Notes: generated by a model from the letters alone, not told the origin. A stretch of DNA of 9,804 nucleotides from Chlorobiota bacterium (GCA_008363265.1 RHKR01000051.1:1-9804), one strand, 5' to 3'. Numbered from the stretch's first letter, positions 1 through 6,367 are shown. Made by a program: numbers and translations.

Positions 1-313
1 ACACAAGGCTGTTGTGGTAAACCCCGGATGCCCGTTTTTCGAAAACAGGAACCACGAGATATGTGCCCGTTTCAGCGGCAACTTTCGTAAAAACTTCTGT
101 CGAAACGCCGGGTATGGTTTCAGCCAGATCGAAAAGGTCGATATCCTCTTTCTGGCAGAAGTATTGCGAACGGTATATCTCGGGCAGACAGATAACCTGA
201 GCCCCCTTGGTGGCGGCTTCTTTTACTGCCTCAACGGCATTCCTTACGTTCGCTTCAAGATCTTCGCCGATCTGTAACTGAAGCAATCCAACATTGAACT
301 TGCTGTTCTTCAA
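1..313 (-). CDS. aguB: N-carbamoylputrescine amidase, N-terminal part (3' end outside window)
   Basis: This is the first 104 codons of a carbon-nitrogen (nitrilase-superfamily) hydrolase; the gene runs off the window at base 1. The family member it most resembles hydrolyses N-carbamoylputrescine to putrescine, CO2 and ammonia in the cytoplasm, after agmatine deiminase. Seen in the sequence: an opening beta strand (FNVGLLQLQ, residues 6-14), a helix, then VICLPEIYRSQYFCQ (residues 40-54). Its Glu45 fits the catalytic glutamate of the Glu-Lys-Cys triad, and the RSxYFCQ pattern is typical of the AguB subgroup. FEKRASGVYHN (91-101) also fits that subgroup. The lysine and cysteine of the triad lie outside the window. 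The start is TTG at 313-311: no ATG or GTG lies between it and the in-frame upstream stop, and AAGGAG sits 6 bases before it. It follows the repeat-protein gene by 36 bp on the same strand, so it is probably co-transcribed. An aguA gene may lie further left, but that cannot be seen. Confidence 0.88.
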   Translation of the reverse strand, partial: MKNSKFNVGLLQLQIGEDLEANVRNAVEAVKEAATKGAQVICLPEIYRSQYFCQKEDIDLFDLAETIPGVSTEVFTKVAAETGTYLVVPVFEKRASGVYHNSLV

Positions 314-319
314 ACTTCT

Positions 320-325
320 CTCCTT
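320..325 (-). promoter_or_regulatory. Shine-Dalgarno site fixing the TTG start of aguB
   Basis: On the minus strand AAGGAG is followed by a 6-base spacer and TTG (313-311). It is one of the strongest ribosome binding sites in the window and supports the unusual start codon, because no ATG or GTG is available downstream of the in-frame stop. Confidence 0.75.
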
Positions 326-326
326 G

Positions 327-341
327 CGGGCTTCCGGCCCG
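327..341 (-). other. Small GC hairpin in the intergenic gap before aguB
   Basis: On the minus strand CGGGC-CGGAA-GCCCG forms a 5-bp all-GC stem with a 5-base loop, just before the AAGGAG of aguB and about 8 bases after the stop of the preceding gene. No T-run follows, so it is not a standard terminator. It could protect or separate the two messages, or it may be chance. Confidence 0.35.
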
Positions 342-349
342 GGTTAATT

Positions 350-1255
350 TTAATAACTCTTTTCAGAGATCAAATTTCCTTTTTCGTCATATTCCTTCGA
401 CGATTTTATAATTCCTTTTTCGTAAAGGTCAACCGACCAGAGTGTTCCACTCTCGCGGTAGATCTTCGACTCGCCGTGCAGGCGGTTGTTCACCCACATC
501 TGATCGGTCCAGGGCTTGCCCGACTCATACCATGTCTTTGCGGGGCCTTCTTTCAAACTGTTCTTGTATGTTATCTCACTCTGAACGGTACCGTTCTCGA
601 ACCAGCTCACATGAACCCCTTCAGCCTTGCTGCCGGTGTAGTTCTTCTCGGCTTTTTTCTTTCCTGAGGGATAGAACTCCTTCACGAGACCGTGGATTTT
701 ACTTCCAAGATATGGGTATTCTCCCAGCAACTCCCCGGTTTCATAATACCACTTGGTTACTCCTTCCTGGACACCGTTTTTGAAGAGAAGTTCGCCTTTC
801 AGGTTACCGTTTTCCCAGTACTCATAAGATACACCTTCGATCTTACCGGAGATGAAGAAAGACTTCGCCTTTGTTTTACCGCTCGGGTGGTACGAAGTGT
901 AGTCACCTGAAAAAGCACCGTCCTTGTAATTACCTTCCTCCCGGAGTTTTCCGTCTGGGTGAAATGTGGCGAAACGGCCTTGAAGTTTGTTACCGGAATA
1001 GTTAAAGGCTTCCTTAAGTATCCCGGTCGAATCGTAGTTGAATGCAGGGCCTTCGAGCGTTCCTGTTTTGTAGTTTGCAACGGAGGCAAGTATTCCTGTC
1101 GGATAATATTTGCGCACTTCACCGTTGTACTTTCCTTTTGCATAGTTGGCCACTTCTTTCAGGGTGCCGTCGGGATACCGTAAGGTTACCGGACCCTCCT
1201 GAGCCATTAAAATTGTTGACATCGCAAAAACAAACAAAAACAAGGTTCTTTTCAT
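350..1255 (-). CDS. Secreted MORN-variant (MORN_2) repeat protein, 301 aa
   Basis: The protein has a signal peptide (residues 1-18, ending MAQ, with likely cleavage next to the Ala-Gln) and then only repeats. From residue 27 there are ten units of exactly 24 residues, one of 23 and a final half unit of 12. The consensus is roughly YxxGxLxxxxxYxxGKxxGxxxxY, which matches the MORN_2 / YwqK-type repeat family. I see no cysteine and no enzymatic motif. Such repeats form elongated beta-hairpin stacks; the role here is unknown, and a periplasmic or surface scaffold is an inference. The ATG at 1255 lies one base after the TGA of the upstream 437-aa paralogue, with only a weak GGAT-like site, so translation is probably coupled to that gene. 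Databases often call such proteins 'YwqK family antitoxin', but export by a signal peptide and the absence of a toxin gene argue against that job. Confidence 0.9.
   Translation of the reverse strand: MKRTLFLFVFAMSTILMAQEGPVTLRYPDGTLKEVANYAKGKYNGEVRKYYPTGILASVANYKTGTLEGPAFNYDSTGILKEAFNYSGNKLQGRFATFHPDGKLREEGNYKDGAFSGDYTSYHPSGKTKAKSFFISGKIEGVSYEYWENGNLKGELLFKNGVQEGVTKWYYETGELLGEYPYLGSKIHGLVKEFYPSGKKKAEKNYTGSKAEGVHVSWFENGTVQSEITYKNSLKEGPAKTWYESGKPWTDQMWVNNRLHGESKIYRESGTLWSVDLYEKGIIKSSKEYDEKGNLISEKSY
353..1177 (-). repeat. MORN-variant repeat array, 24-residue (72-bp) period
   Basis: This is the coding array of the 301-aa protein, residues 27-301. Ten units are exactly 24 residues long, without a single insertion or deletion. 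Unit 11 (from RESG) is 23 residues and lacks the usual EG pair. The array closes with DEKGNLISEKSY. Glycine at unit position 4 is present in every unit, while the aromatic at position 12 and glycine at position 19 are present in most. The units are divergent at sequence level, so the array is old rather than recently expanded. Confidence 0.85.
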
Positions 1256-1256
1256 A

Positions 1257-2570
1257 TCAGTATCCGAATGTATAAGTCAAATTTCCTTGGGAGTCGAATT
1301 CCTTCGCGGTTTTCAATACCCCGTTCTCATAAAACTCCTCTTTTTTTACCCCTCCATCGGCATAAAACTCTTTAAGTGTCCCTTCAAGTTTACCATTAAC
1401 GAAGTAGGCTTCGCGCCAGAGCATCCCCTCTTCGAGGTAGGAGAATTGAGCCCCGTTAAGCAGGTCGTTCAGATAATTCTCGATCACTCTGGTTAAACCG
1501 TTCTTGTGGAACCCACGGTATTCACCGTTCAAACGGTCATCCCTGTAGGTGGCCCTGAACCTCAGGCGGCCATCCTCTTCATAGACGAGCATTATCCCGT
1601 TCTTTTTCCCCTCTTCATAAACCGCGACCGACATCAGAGTACCGGAATCGTAGAATGTTCTTACTGAACCGGTGATCTTTCCTTTGAAGAGTTCCGCTTC
1701 CTGATTGAGAACACCGTTGTCGTGGTATTTATATATCCACCCGGTCGGCTGATCGTTAGCGAAGGTCATCTCCTGCTTAAGAAATCCGTTTTCGAAGTAT
1801 AACCTCTGCTTCCCCTCCTTAAAACCGTTCTTTATCGGAACTTCATCCTTAAGCACACCGTTGGGATAAAAATTCCTCTCAACCCGTTCTTCTTCCATGA
1901 ACTTGCCGTCTTTGTCGTATCTGATCCGGGTGACAAGAAGGTCGGAGTCGTACAATTCCCTGACCCTTAAACGCCCCATGATATCATAGAAATAAGCGTA
2001 GCCGTGCTTCTTTCCGAGTTTATAATCGGCAGTAGCGGATATCTTGCCGCCTTCGAAGTAAACAGTTGTCTTTCCATCCTGCAAACCCTTTACGAAGGCC
2101 CTTTCAACTTCCTTTCCACCGGTTTCGTAATAGACCGTGGAGAGCCCTTCAAGGAGGCCGTTAATGTAGTACCATTCTCCCTGAAGTTTACCTGATTTGT
2201 AGTAAGTGATAGTAATACCCTCAACCTTGTCGTTAATGTAATTCTCACGGGCCCACAATTCACCGGTCTCATAATAAGTAAGACCTTCCCCTTCCCGCTT
2301 GCCGCTCACATAGTTCCACGTGCGGTTCAGTGTTCCGTTTTCGAAGAACCAGTTCGATCTCCCTTCCTCAACACCGTCCCTGAAGGTCCATTCTTTCCAT
2401 AACACACCGGTTGGGTAGTACTCACGGAAAAACCCGTCGAGCTTCTCACCGAGATATTCTCCCTCGGTCTGTACCTTGCCATTGGGGTAAAGGGTCTTCC
2501 TTACCTCTTTCTCAGGCTGGGCGAGCAAAAGGACGGGCAAAAGAATTAATATCAGTAAAGTTTTTTGCAT
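1257..2570 (-). CDS. Secreted MORN-variant (MORN_2) repeat protein, 437 aa, two repeat domains
   Basis: A hydrophobic signal peptide (residues 1-17, LLLAQ at the end) precedes 18 repeat units. Domain A (residues 28-234) has seven 24-residue units, one 23-residue unit and a 16-residue remnant. Domain B (235-437) has seven 24-residue units, one 23-residue unit and a 12-residue end. Both domains open with a YPNG unit and close with a cap lacking the usual EG pair, so the protein looks like two complete repeat domains joined end to end. It has no cysteine and is rich in Tyr, Phe, Trp and charged residues. The function is unknown; a periplasmic or outer-surface scaffold is inferred from the signal peptide only. 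It is first in the probable three-gene minus-strand operon. The region before the ATG at 2570 is AT-rich without a Shine-Dalgarno site, as is common in Bacteroidota. Confidence 0.9.
   Translation of the reverse strand: MQKTLLILILLPVLLLAQPEKEVRKTLYPNGKVQTEGEYLGEKLDGFFREYYPTGVLWKEWTFRDGVEEGRSNWFFENGTLNRTWNYVSGKREGEGLTYYETGELWARENYINDKVEGITITYYKSGKLQGEWYYINGLLEGLSTVYYETGGKEVERAFVKGLQDGKTTVYFEGGKISATADYKLGKKHGYAYFYDIMGRLRVRELYDSDLLVTRIRYDKDGKFMEEERVERNFYPNGVLKDEVPIKNGFKEGKQRLYFENGFLKQEMTFANDQPTGWIYKYHDNGVLNQEAELFKGKITGSVRTFYDSGTLMSVAVYEEGKKNGIMLVYEEDGRLRFRATYRDDRLNGEYRGFHKNGLTRVIENYLNDLLNGAQFSYLEEGMLWREAYFVNGKLEGTLKEFYADGGVKKEEFYENGVLKTAKEFDSQGNLTYTFGY
1260..1868 (-). repeat. MORN-variant repeat domain B (seven 24-aa units plus cap)
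   Basis: Residues 235-437 of the 437-aa protein. It starts at YPNGVLKDE, runs for seven units of exactly 24 residues, then a 23-residue unit (from YADGG) and the end DSQGNLTYTFGY. Its terminal cap (residues 403-437) aligns in layout and motif with the cap of the 301-aa neighbour: a 23-residue unit, then D-x-x-G-N-L. Confidence 0.82.
1869..2489 (-). repeat. MORN-variant repeat domain A with internal cap remnant
   Basis: Residues 28-234 of the 437-aa protein. Seven 24-residue units are followed by a 23-residue unit (from DIMGRL) and a 16-residue piece (from DKDGKF) before domain B restarts with YPNG. The shortened 23-residue unit and following DxxG piece are what is found at the true C-termini of both proteins, here trapped in the middle (nucleotides 1869-1985). 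Confidence 0.8.
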
Positions 2571-2593
2571 CTATTTATTATTTTAGGTAACCT

Positions 2594-2601
2594 CAAAGAT
2601 A
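2594..2601 (-). promoter_or_regulatory. Possible Bacteroidota-type -7 promoter element (TATCTTTG)
   Basis: The minus strand reads TATCTTTG, a full match to the TAnnTTTG -7 consensus of Bacteroidota, and would place transcription start roughly 17 bases before the ATG at 2570. No TTG lies at the usual 17-23-base distance upstream, so the assignment rests on the -7 box alone. Confidence 0.35.
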
Positions 2602-2779
2602 ACATACACAGCCAAGAATATAAATTCATTAAATGGTACACAGAATTAAGTTTGAGGTATGAAGATATGATGTATGAAGGATGGGCGATGAAAAGTATTT
2701 CCCGGGAAAGTGACTTTTATGTATCTTTCAAGAGGAAATATTTGATATTTCTTTTTAATCGTTTCTTTAATCAAATACC

Positions 2780-2784
2780 GAGGT
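2780..2784 (+). promoter_or_regulatory. Shine-Dalgarno site of the lipoprotein gene
   Basis: GAGGT lies seven bases before the ATG at 2792. It supports that start, after which the lipoprotein signal peptide follows immediately. Confidence 0.65.
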
Positions 2785-2791
2785 TCACACC

Positions 2792-3289
2792 ATGAAAAAT
2801 CTCACTTTGGGAGTACTCCTCCTTGCGTTTCTTTTCGCCGTTCCATTCAGTGGATGCACAGTTAAAACATCAGTTGGCGGTGATTCGCCCGCTGAAGATA
2901 CAAGCAAAGCTACAGCCACGGAAACAGCTGCCGGCACTCCTGAGGAAGCTATTAAAGCCCTGATCGAAAAACAGGTTGAAGCAATGAACAGCGGAGATGT
3001 TGAAGGCTATCTTGCAACTCTCGACCCTGAATCAACCCTTTACGAAATGAATAAAGCCCTCTACGAACCGCTTCTTTCACAGTATAAATTTGAAGTAACG
3101 CTCGAGAAATTCGAGATAGTGAAAGTCGGCGAGAACGATGCTACCATCAAGAAAACCTTTGTGACAAAGAAGATATCCGGTCCTGATTTTGTTGACAACA
3201 GAACCGAGATCGAAGACAAGCTGGTTAAGAAAGCCGATGGCTGGAAGGTTAACGAGTCGACCCCCGGCAATATCGAAGAGCTAAAGTAG
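2792..3289 (+). CDS. Small lipoprotein with NTF2-like (SnoaL/DUF4440-type) domain, 165 aa
   Basis: The protein begins with a lipoprotein signal peptide: two lysine/asparagine residues, a hydrophobic stretch (L4-F19) and FSGC with the lipid-carrying Cys22. A Ser/Thr/Ala/Glu linker follows (about 23-49). The rest (50-165) resembles the NTF2-like fold: a helix with EEAIKALIEKQVEAMNSGDV, then YLATLDPES, alternating strands, and GWKVNES near the end. That pattern is common in SnoaL-like lipoproteins of Bacteroidota. No catalytic residues are evident, and a ligand-binding or structural role at the inner face of the outer membrane is only a guess. The ATG at 2792 has GAGGT (2780-2784) seven bases upstream. 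The gene stands alone: divergent from the repeat-protein operon and closed by a terminator at 3311-3345. Confidence 0.85.
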   Translation: MKNLTLGVLLLAFLFAVPFSGCTVKTSVGGDSPAEDTSKATATETAAGTPEEAIKALIEKQVEAMNSGDVEGYLATLDPESTLYEMNKALYEPLLSQYKFEVTLEKFEIVKVGENDATIKKTFVTKKISGPDFVDNRTEIEDKLVKKADGWKVNESTPGNIEELK

Positions 3290-3310
3290 ACCCGCATCAG
3301 AACTTTTCAG

Positions 3311-3345
3311 ACAGGCTGCCCCACACGGGTGGCCTGTTCTGTTTT
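3311..3345 (+). terminator. Rho-independent terminator after the lipoprotein gene
   Basis: ACAGGCTGCCC (3311-3321) pairs with GGGTGGCCTGT (3327-3337) across the 5-base loop CACAC, giving an 11-bp stem with two G-U wobbles. It is followed by TCTGTTTT (3338-3345). It begins 21 bp after the lipoprotein stop codon and separates that gene from the glycan operon. Confidence 0.85.
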
Positions 3346-3450
3346 AAAGACTTGCAATACATTGTTTTACGGAAAATCCAGGCCGCCTCCAGCCCTCACA
3401 GTATGACCCTTCCCATTTTCCCTTTCCCTACTAACTCTTTATTTCGTAAA

Positions 3451-3483
3451 TTGTTAGGTTAAAATATTTTTATTTTAACTTTC
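3451..3483 (+). promoter_or_regulatory. Possible Bacteroidota-type promoter of the glycan operon
   Basis: TTG (3451-3453) is followed after 22 bases by TAACTTTC (3476-3483), one mismatch from TAnnTTTG. The spacing is within the 17-23 bases reported for Bacteroidota promoters. Transcription would begin near 3490, giving a leader of about 30 bases. One mismatch and a very AT-rich background keep this tentative. Confidence 0.4.
3458..3479. repeat. Perfect AT-rich palindrome in the glycan operon promoter region
   Basis: GTTAAAATA (3458-3466) and TATTTTAAC (3471-3479) are exact inverted copies separated by TTTT. The repeat lies between the two possible promoter boxes, where an operator would act. 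An AT-rich hairpin or a protein-binding site are both possible. Confidence 0.6.
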
Positions 3484-3520
3484 AGTCAATTGAAATAATA
3501 ACATAGGACACAGATAGTTC

Positions 3521-5536
3521 GTGGAAAAGGAAAAAGAAGAACTGACCAACGACAAGTTGAACGAACAGAAACCTGCCGCGGCCGATAAGCCCGCTGAAGA
3601 GAAGGTTTCAGCTGTAAATGGGGATCAAATTAGCGAAAAAACATCCAAGGGTGGCAAAGAAGAAACTTCAGTGAATGAAGTAAAGGGGAATGAAGAAAAA
3701 GAGACACCTGTTCTCATTGCAAAGGAGAAAGTTATAGTTAAGGAACAGAACAGCCATGTTTACAGGATCAAACCCCGTGTTGAGGAACAACCTGTAGCGG
3801 CTGAAAAGCAGGAAGAAGTTAAGAAAGAAGCAGTTCCTGCTGTTGAAAAAGCACCTGCAGCAGAAGTTGTAAGTGAGGCAAAGGCTGAAGCTGAAAAAAC
3901 ACCTGCGAGACACACCAGGGAAGCCAGGAAACCCGGCTCTCACAGAAACGCCCCCGCTCGGGTGGAAGCAAAAACTGAAGCAGCAGCACCTGTTCCCGAA
4001 GAGGTAAAAACTGAAGCTCCTGCTGCAGAAAAACAGGAGACTGTACCCGTGGTTGAGGCCATTCCGGCGGAAACGAAAGCCGAAATCGCCACTTCAGAAG
4101 AGAGCACCCATACTGAGGATGCTCCAAAAGTTGAGGCTCAGCCCAGACATGACCGCAGAGGCGAAAGACCCCGCAGGGACAACCGTGACAACCTCAGGAA
4201 CCAGAACCGCAACCAGCCGCGCCAGCAGCAGGAGAAGAAGGAACCGGTCCCGGATCCGACCATTGTGAACATCAAGGTCGACAAAGGACTTGTAAAAACC
4301 CCTGCTGATCAGGAAACCCCCAAAGTTCCTCAGGTCCCCGAGAAAAAAGAACCGGTACGCAACGAGGAGCGCAGACCTGATCCACGCCGCGAACCGAAAC
4401 CTGAACCGGTCGTAAGACAGGAAACCAAACCTGAAGCTCCCGTACGGCAGGATAACAGAGACAGGGACCGCGAAAGAGGCAGGGATAGAGACCGCGACCG
4501 CGAAAGAAAACCCGCGCGCGAACCGTACAAACCGGCCGAAAGACAGCAAACCTCACAAATGCAGCAACCCGGTGGCCAGAGACCAAGATTCAAAACGAAC
4601 TTCACCAAGGTTTCAGTTGTGGTTCCCCTTTTCAACGAGGATGAATCACTGATCCACCTCGCCAACGAGATCAAATCGACATTCAGAGATCTCCCCATTC
4701 AGGGTGAAGTTATCTTTGTTGATGACGGTTCTTCCGACAAATCGCTCAGGATCATCAAGGATATCTGCAGAACCGACCAAAGGTTCAAGTATATCAGTTT
4801 CCAGATGAACTATGGCAAGTCGGCTGCCCTCAACATGGGCTTTCGGGCTGCCAAGGGTGACGTGGTGGTAACCATGGATGCCGATCTTCAGGATGATCCG
4901 CACGAAATACCAAACCTTCTCAAAAAACTTGAGGAAGGCTACGACATGGTCTCCGGCTGGAAGAAGAAGCGCTACGATCCTTTCATAAAGAAGTACACAT
5001 CGAGGCTCTTCAACTTCGTTACTGCCACCATGAGCGGCATCAAACTGCACGATTTCAACTGCGGTCTGAAGGCGTACCGCAAATCAGTGGTCGATAACCT
5101 CACCATTTACGGTGAAATGCACAGGTACATCCCGATCCTCGCAAAGTGGAAGGGATTCACTGTAACCGAGCTTGTGGTTAAACACAGCCCGAGGAAATAC
5201 GGCGTCACCAAGTTCGGTGCTTCCAGATTCTTCAAGGGATTCGTCGACCTTATCACCGTCACGTTCATCACCCGCTACATCAAGCGTCCGATGCACCTCT
5301 TCGGTTTCTTCGGCGCGCTTGCGTTCCTGCTTGGGTTCGCCATTAACGGATACCTTTCATATGAATGGCTCTTCGAGAATCAGCCGCTCAGCAACCGCCC
5401 GCTCCTCCAGCTCGGCATGCTCCTGATGATCGTAGGTGTGCAGTTCTTTACGACAGGTCTCCTCGGCGAAATGATAGTGCACAACTTCCAGACAGAGAAG
5501 GAATATTCGATAAAAGAAACCAATACCCGCGGATAG
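3521..5536 (+). CDS. GT2 polyprenyl-phosphate-type glycosyltransferase with long disordered N-terminus, 671 aa
   Basis: The catalytic part (about residues 363-671) is a GT2 domain of the dolichol/undecaprenyl-phosphate sugar transferase type (DPM1, ArnC, CsbB-like). It shows VSVVVPLFNED (364-374), DDGSSD (401-406), the metal-binding DADLQDDP (453-460), HDFNCGLKAYR (510-520), MHRYIP (533-538) and PRKYGVTKFG (557-566). Two membrane helices follow (about 588-612 and 626-650), as in CsbB/GtrB enzymes. The likely reaction is sugar transfer from a nucleotide sugar to polyprenyl phosphate on the cytoplasmic face; the sugar is not predictable. Relatives are usually 300-340 residues, so residues 1-360 are an extra low-complexity region: Lys/Glu-rich, then Ala/Pro/Glu-rich, then Arg/Asp/Gln-rich, ending in an RDRDRE-type tract (313-330). 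The start is GTG at 3521, the first possible start after an in-frame TAG, with AGGA 12 bases upstream. It is first gene of the operon. Confidence 0.9.
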   Translation: MEKEKEELTNDKLNEQKPAAADKPAEEKVSAVNGDQISEKTSKGGKEETSVNEVKGNEEKETPVLIAKEKVIVKEQNSHVYRIKPRVEEQPVAAEKQEEVKKEAVPAVEKAPAAEVVSEAKAEAEKTPARHTREARKPGSHRNAPARVEAKTEAAAPVPEEVKTEAPAAEKQETVPVVEAIPAETKAEIATSEESTHTEDAPKVEAQPRHDRRGERPRRDNRDNLRNQNRNQPRQQQEKKEPVPDPTIVNIKVDKGLVKTPADQETPKVPQVPEKKEPVRNEERRPDPRREPKPEPVVRQETKPEAPVRQDNRDRDRERGRDRDRDRERKPAREPYKPAERQQTSQMQQPGGQRPRFKTNFTKVSVVVPLFNEDESLIHLANEIKSTFRDLPIQGEVIFVDDGSSDKSLRIIKDICRTDQRFKYISFQMNYGKSAALNMGFRAAKGDVVVTMDADLQDDPHEIPNLLKKLEEGYDMVSGWKKKRYDPFIKKYTSRLFNFVTATMSGIKLHDFNCGLKAYRKSVVDNLTIYGEMHRYIPILAKWKGFTVTELVVKHSPRKYGVTKFGASRFFKGFVDLITVTFITRYIKRPMHLFGFFGALAFLLGFAINGYLSYEWLFENQPLSNRPLLQLGMLLMIVGVQFFTTGLLGEMIVHNFQTEKEYSIKETNTRG

Positions 5537-5539
5537 AGA

Positions 5540-6355
5540 ATGCACTACGATCCAGTAAAGAATGTTTTCGCCGCGGTCATCAACAAACTGCCTTTCACGA
5601 GAGTCTTGTTCTACAAGACTCTCGACCTCATGTTCCTCCGCTCCTGGTACGTAAGACGCGAGCTTAAAAAGCTCAGAAATGCCGCCGGAAGCAAACCGCT
5701 CGAGATCTACGACGCGGGAAGCGGTTTCGGTCAGTATACCTGGTTCATGTCGAAACACCTCACCCCCTGCAATATCTATTCGGTCGACGTAAAAGCCGAC
5801 TGGATGGAAGACTGCCGCAAATTCTTCACGAGCGCGGGGGTAAAGAATGTTACCTTCGGGGTTGAGGACCTTACAAAGATCGAACACGAATCGAGGTTCG
5901 ACCTCATTGTCTGCGTCGATGTTATGGAACACATAGCCGAAGATGTCACGGTATTTAAGAATTTCCACCGTGCACTGAAGCCTGGAGGTCATGTCCTGAT
6001 CAATTCACCTTCGATCTACGGTGGCAGCGACGTGCATGAGGATGATGACGAAAGTTTCATCGGCGAACATGCCCGCGACGGCTACTCGAAGGAGGAACTG
6101 ACTGAGAAAATGGCGCCCCTCGGGTTCGAACTCTATCAGTCAAAATACACTTACGGCTGGTGGGGCGACAAAGCCTGGCGACTCGGCATCAAGTATCCGA
6201 TGATGATGCTGAATGCTTCGAAGGTGTTCTTCATCCTGTTGCCTTTCTATTACCTGTTCACTCTTCTACCCGTACTCTTCATGATGTCTGCCGACTATTC
6301 GTCGGACAATGAAAAGGGCTCGGGCATCAATTACATAGCAGTCAAGAAGAAATAA
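5540..6355 (+). CDS. Class I SAM-dependent methyltransferase, 271 aa
   Basis: A Rossmann-fold methyltransferase. Motif I is YDAGSGFGQYTW (57-68). The acidic end of strand 2, which should contact the SAM ribose, is SVDVKADWME (81-90). Motif II is DLIVCVDVMEHI (121-132), and LKPGGHVLINSPS (146-158) follows. The segment after motif III is acidic (SDVHEDDDESF, 163-173). A hydrophobic stretch near the C-terminus (about 229-250) could anchor the enzyme to the membrane or form part of a substrate site. The methyl acceptor is unknown; given its place between a polyprenyl-phosphate glycosyltransferase and YfhO, a glycan or lipid-linked sugar is a reasonable inference. The ATG starts 3 bp after the glycosyltransferase stop, so the two are probably translationally coupled. 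Confidence 0.85.
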   Translation: MHYDPVKNVFAAVINKLPFTRVLFYKTLDLMFLRSWYVRRELKKLRNAAGSKPLEIYDAGSGFGQYTWFMSKHLTPCNIYSVDVKADWMEDCRKFFTSAGVKNVTFGVEDLTKIEHESRFDLIVCVDVMEHIAEDVTVFKNFHRALKPGGHVLINSPSIYGGSDVHEDDDESFIGEHARDGYSKEELTEKMAPLGFELYQSKYTYGWWGDKAWRLGIKYPMMMLNASKVFFILLPFYYLFTLLPVLFMMSADYSSDNEKGSGINYIAVKKK

Positions 6356-6367
6356 CCGATTTTCCAC

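Larger units (their letters stand above)
2571..2791. other. Divergent intergenic region, 221 bp
   Basis: AT-rich DNA between the minus-strand repeat-protein operon and the plus-strand lipoprotein gene. It should hold promoters for both directions. The only element I can point to is a minus-strand TAnnTTTG match near 2594-2601. A 76-codon plus-strand reading frame crosses it but has no ribosome binding site or recognisable protein character. Confidence 0.6.
3346..3520. other. Gene-free leader region upstream of the glycan operon
   Basis: About 175 bp with no credible coding sequence. The first part is unremarkable and includes a pyrimidine-rich tract around 3407-3435. The second part is strongly AT-rich and holds a perfect palindrome (3458-3479) and a promoter-like pair of boxes. 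An in-frame TAG at 3515-3517 blocks any upstream extension of the glycosyltransferase gene. Confidence 0.6.

Noticed and set aside
14..277. 87-codon plus-strand reading frame at the left edge
   Set aside because: It lies antisense to the aguB coding region, which has clear family motifs; the plus-strand product resembles nothing.
350..2570. Toxin-antitoxin locus suggested by the usual database name of the repeat family
   Set aside because: Both repeat proteins have signal peptides, are tandem copies of one family, and have no toxin-like neighbour in the window.
2742..2771. Sigma70-like boxes TTGATA and TTTAAT with 18-base spacing before the lipoprotein gene
   Set aside because: Transcription would start at or within the Shine-Dalgarno site, leaving almost no leader, and Bacteroidota promoters do not follow this consensus.
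2565..2795. 76-codon plus-strand reading frame across the divergent intergenic region, overlapping the lipoprotein ATG by ATGA
   Set aside because: It starts inside the repeat-protein gene on the other strand, has no ribosome binding site and no protein-like pattern; the 4-base overlap appears accidental.
4094..4549. 151-codon minus-strand reading frame opposite the disordered region of the glycosyltransferase
   Set aside because: Long antisense frames are expected opposite low-complexity, charge-rich coding DNA; the sense frame continues into a well-defined GT2 domain.
5357..5992. 211-codon minus-strand reading frame opposite the glycosyltransferase end and methyltransferase
   Set aside because: It spans the junction of two well-supported sense genes and shows no recognisable domain.
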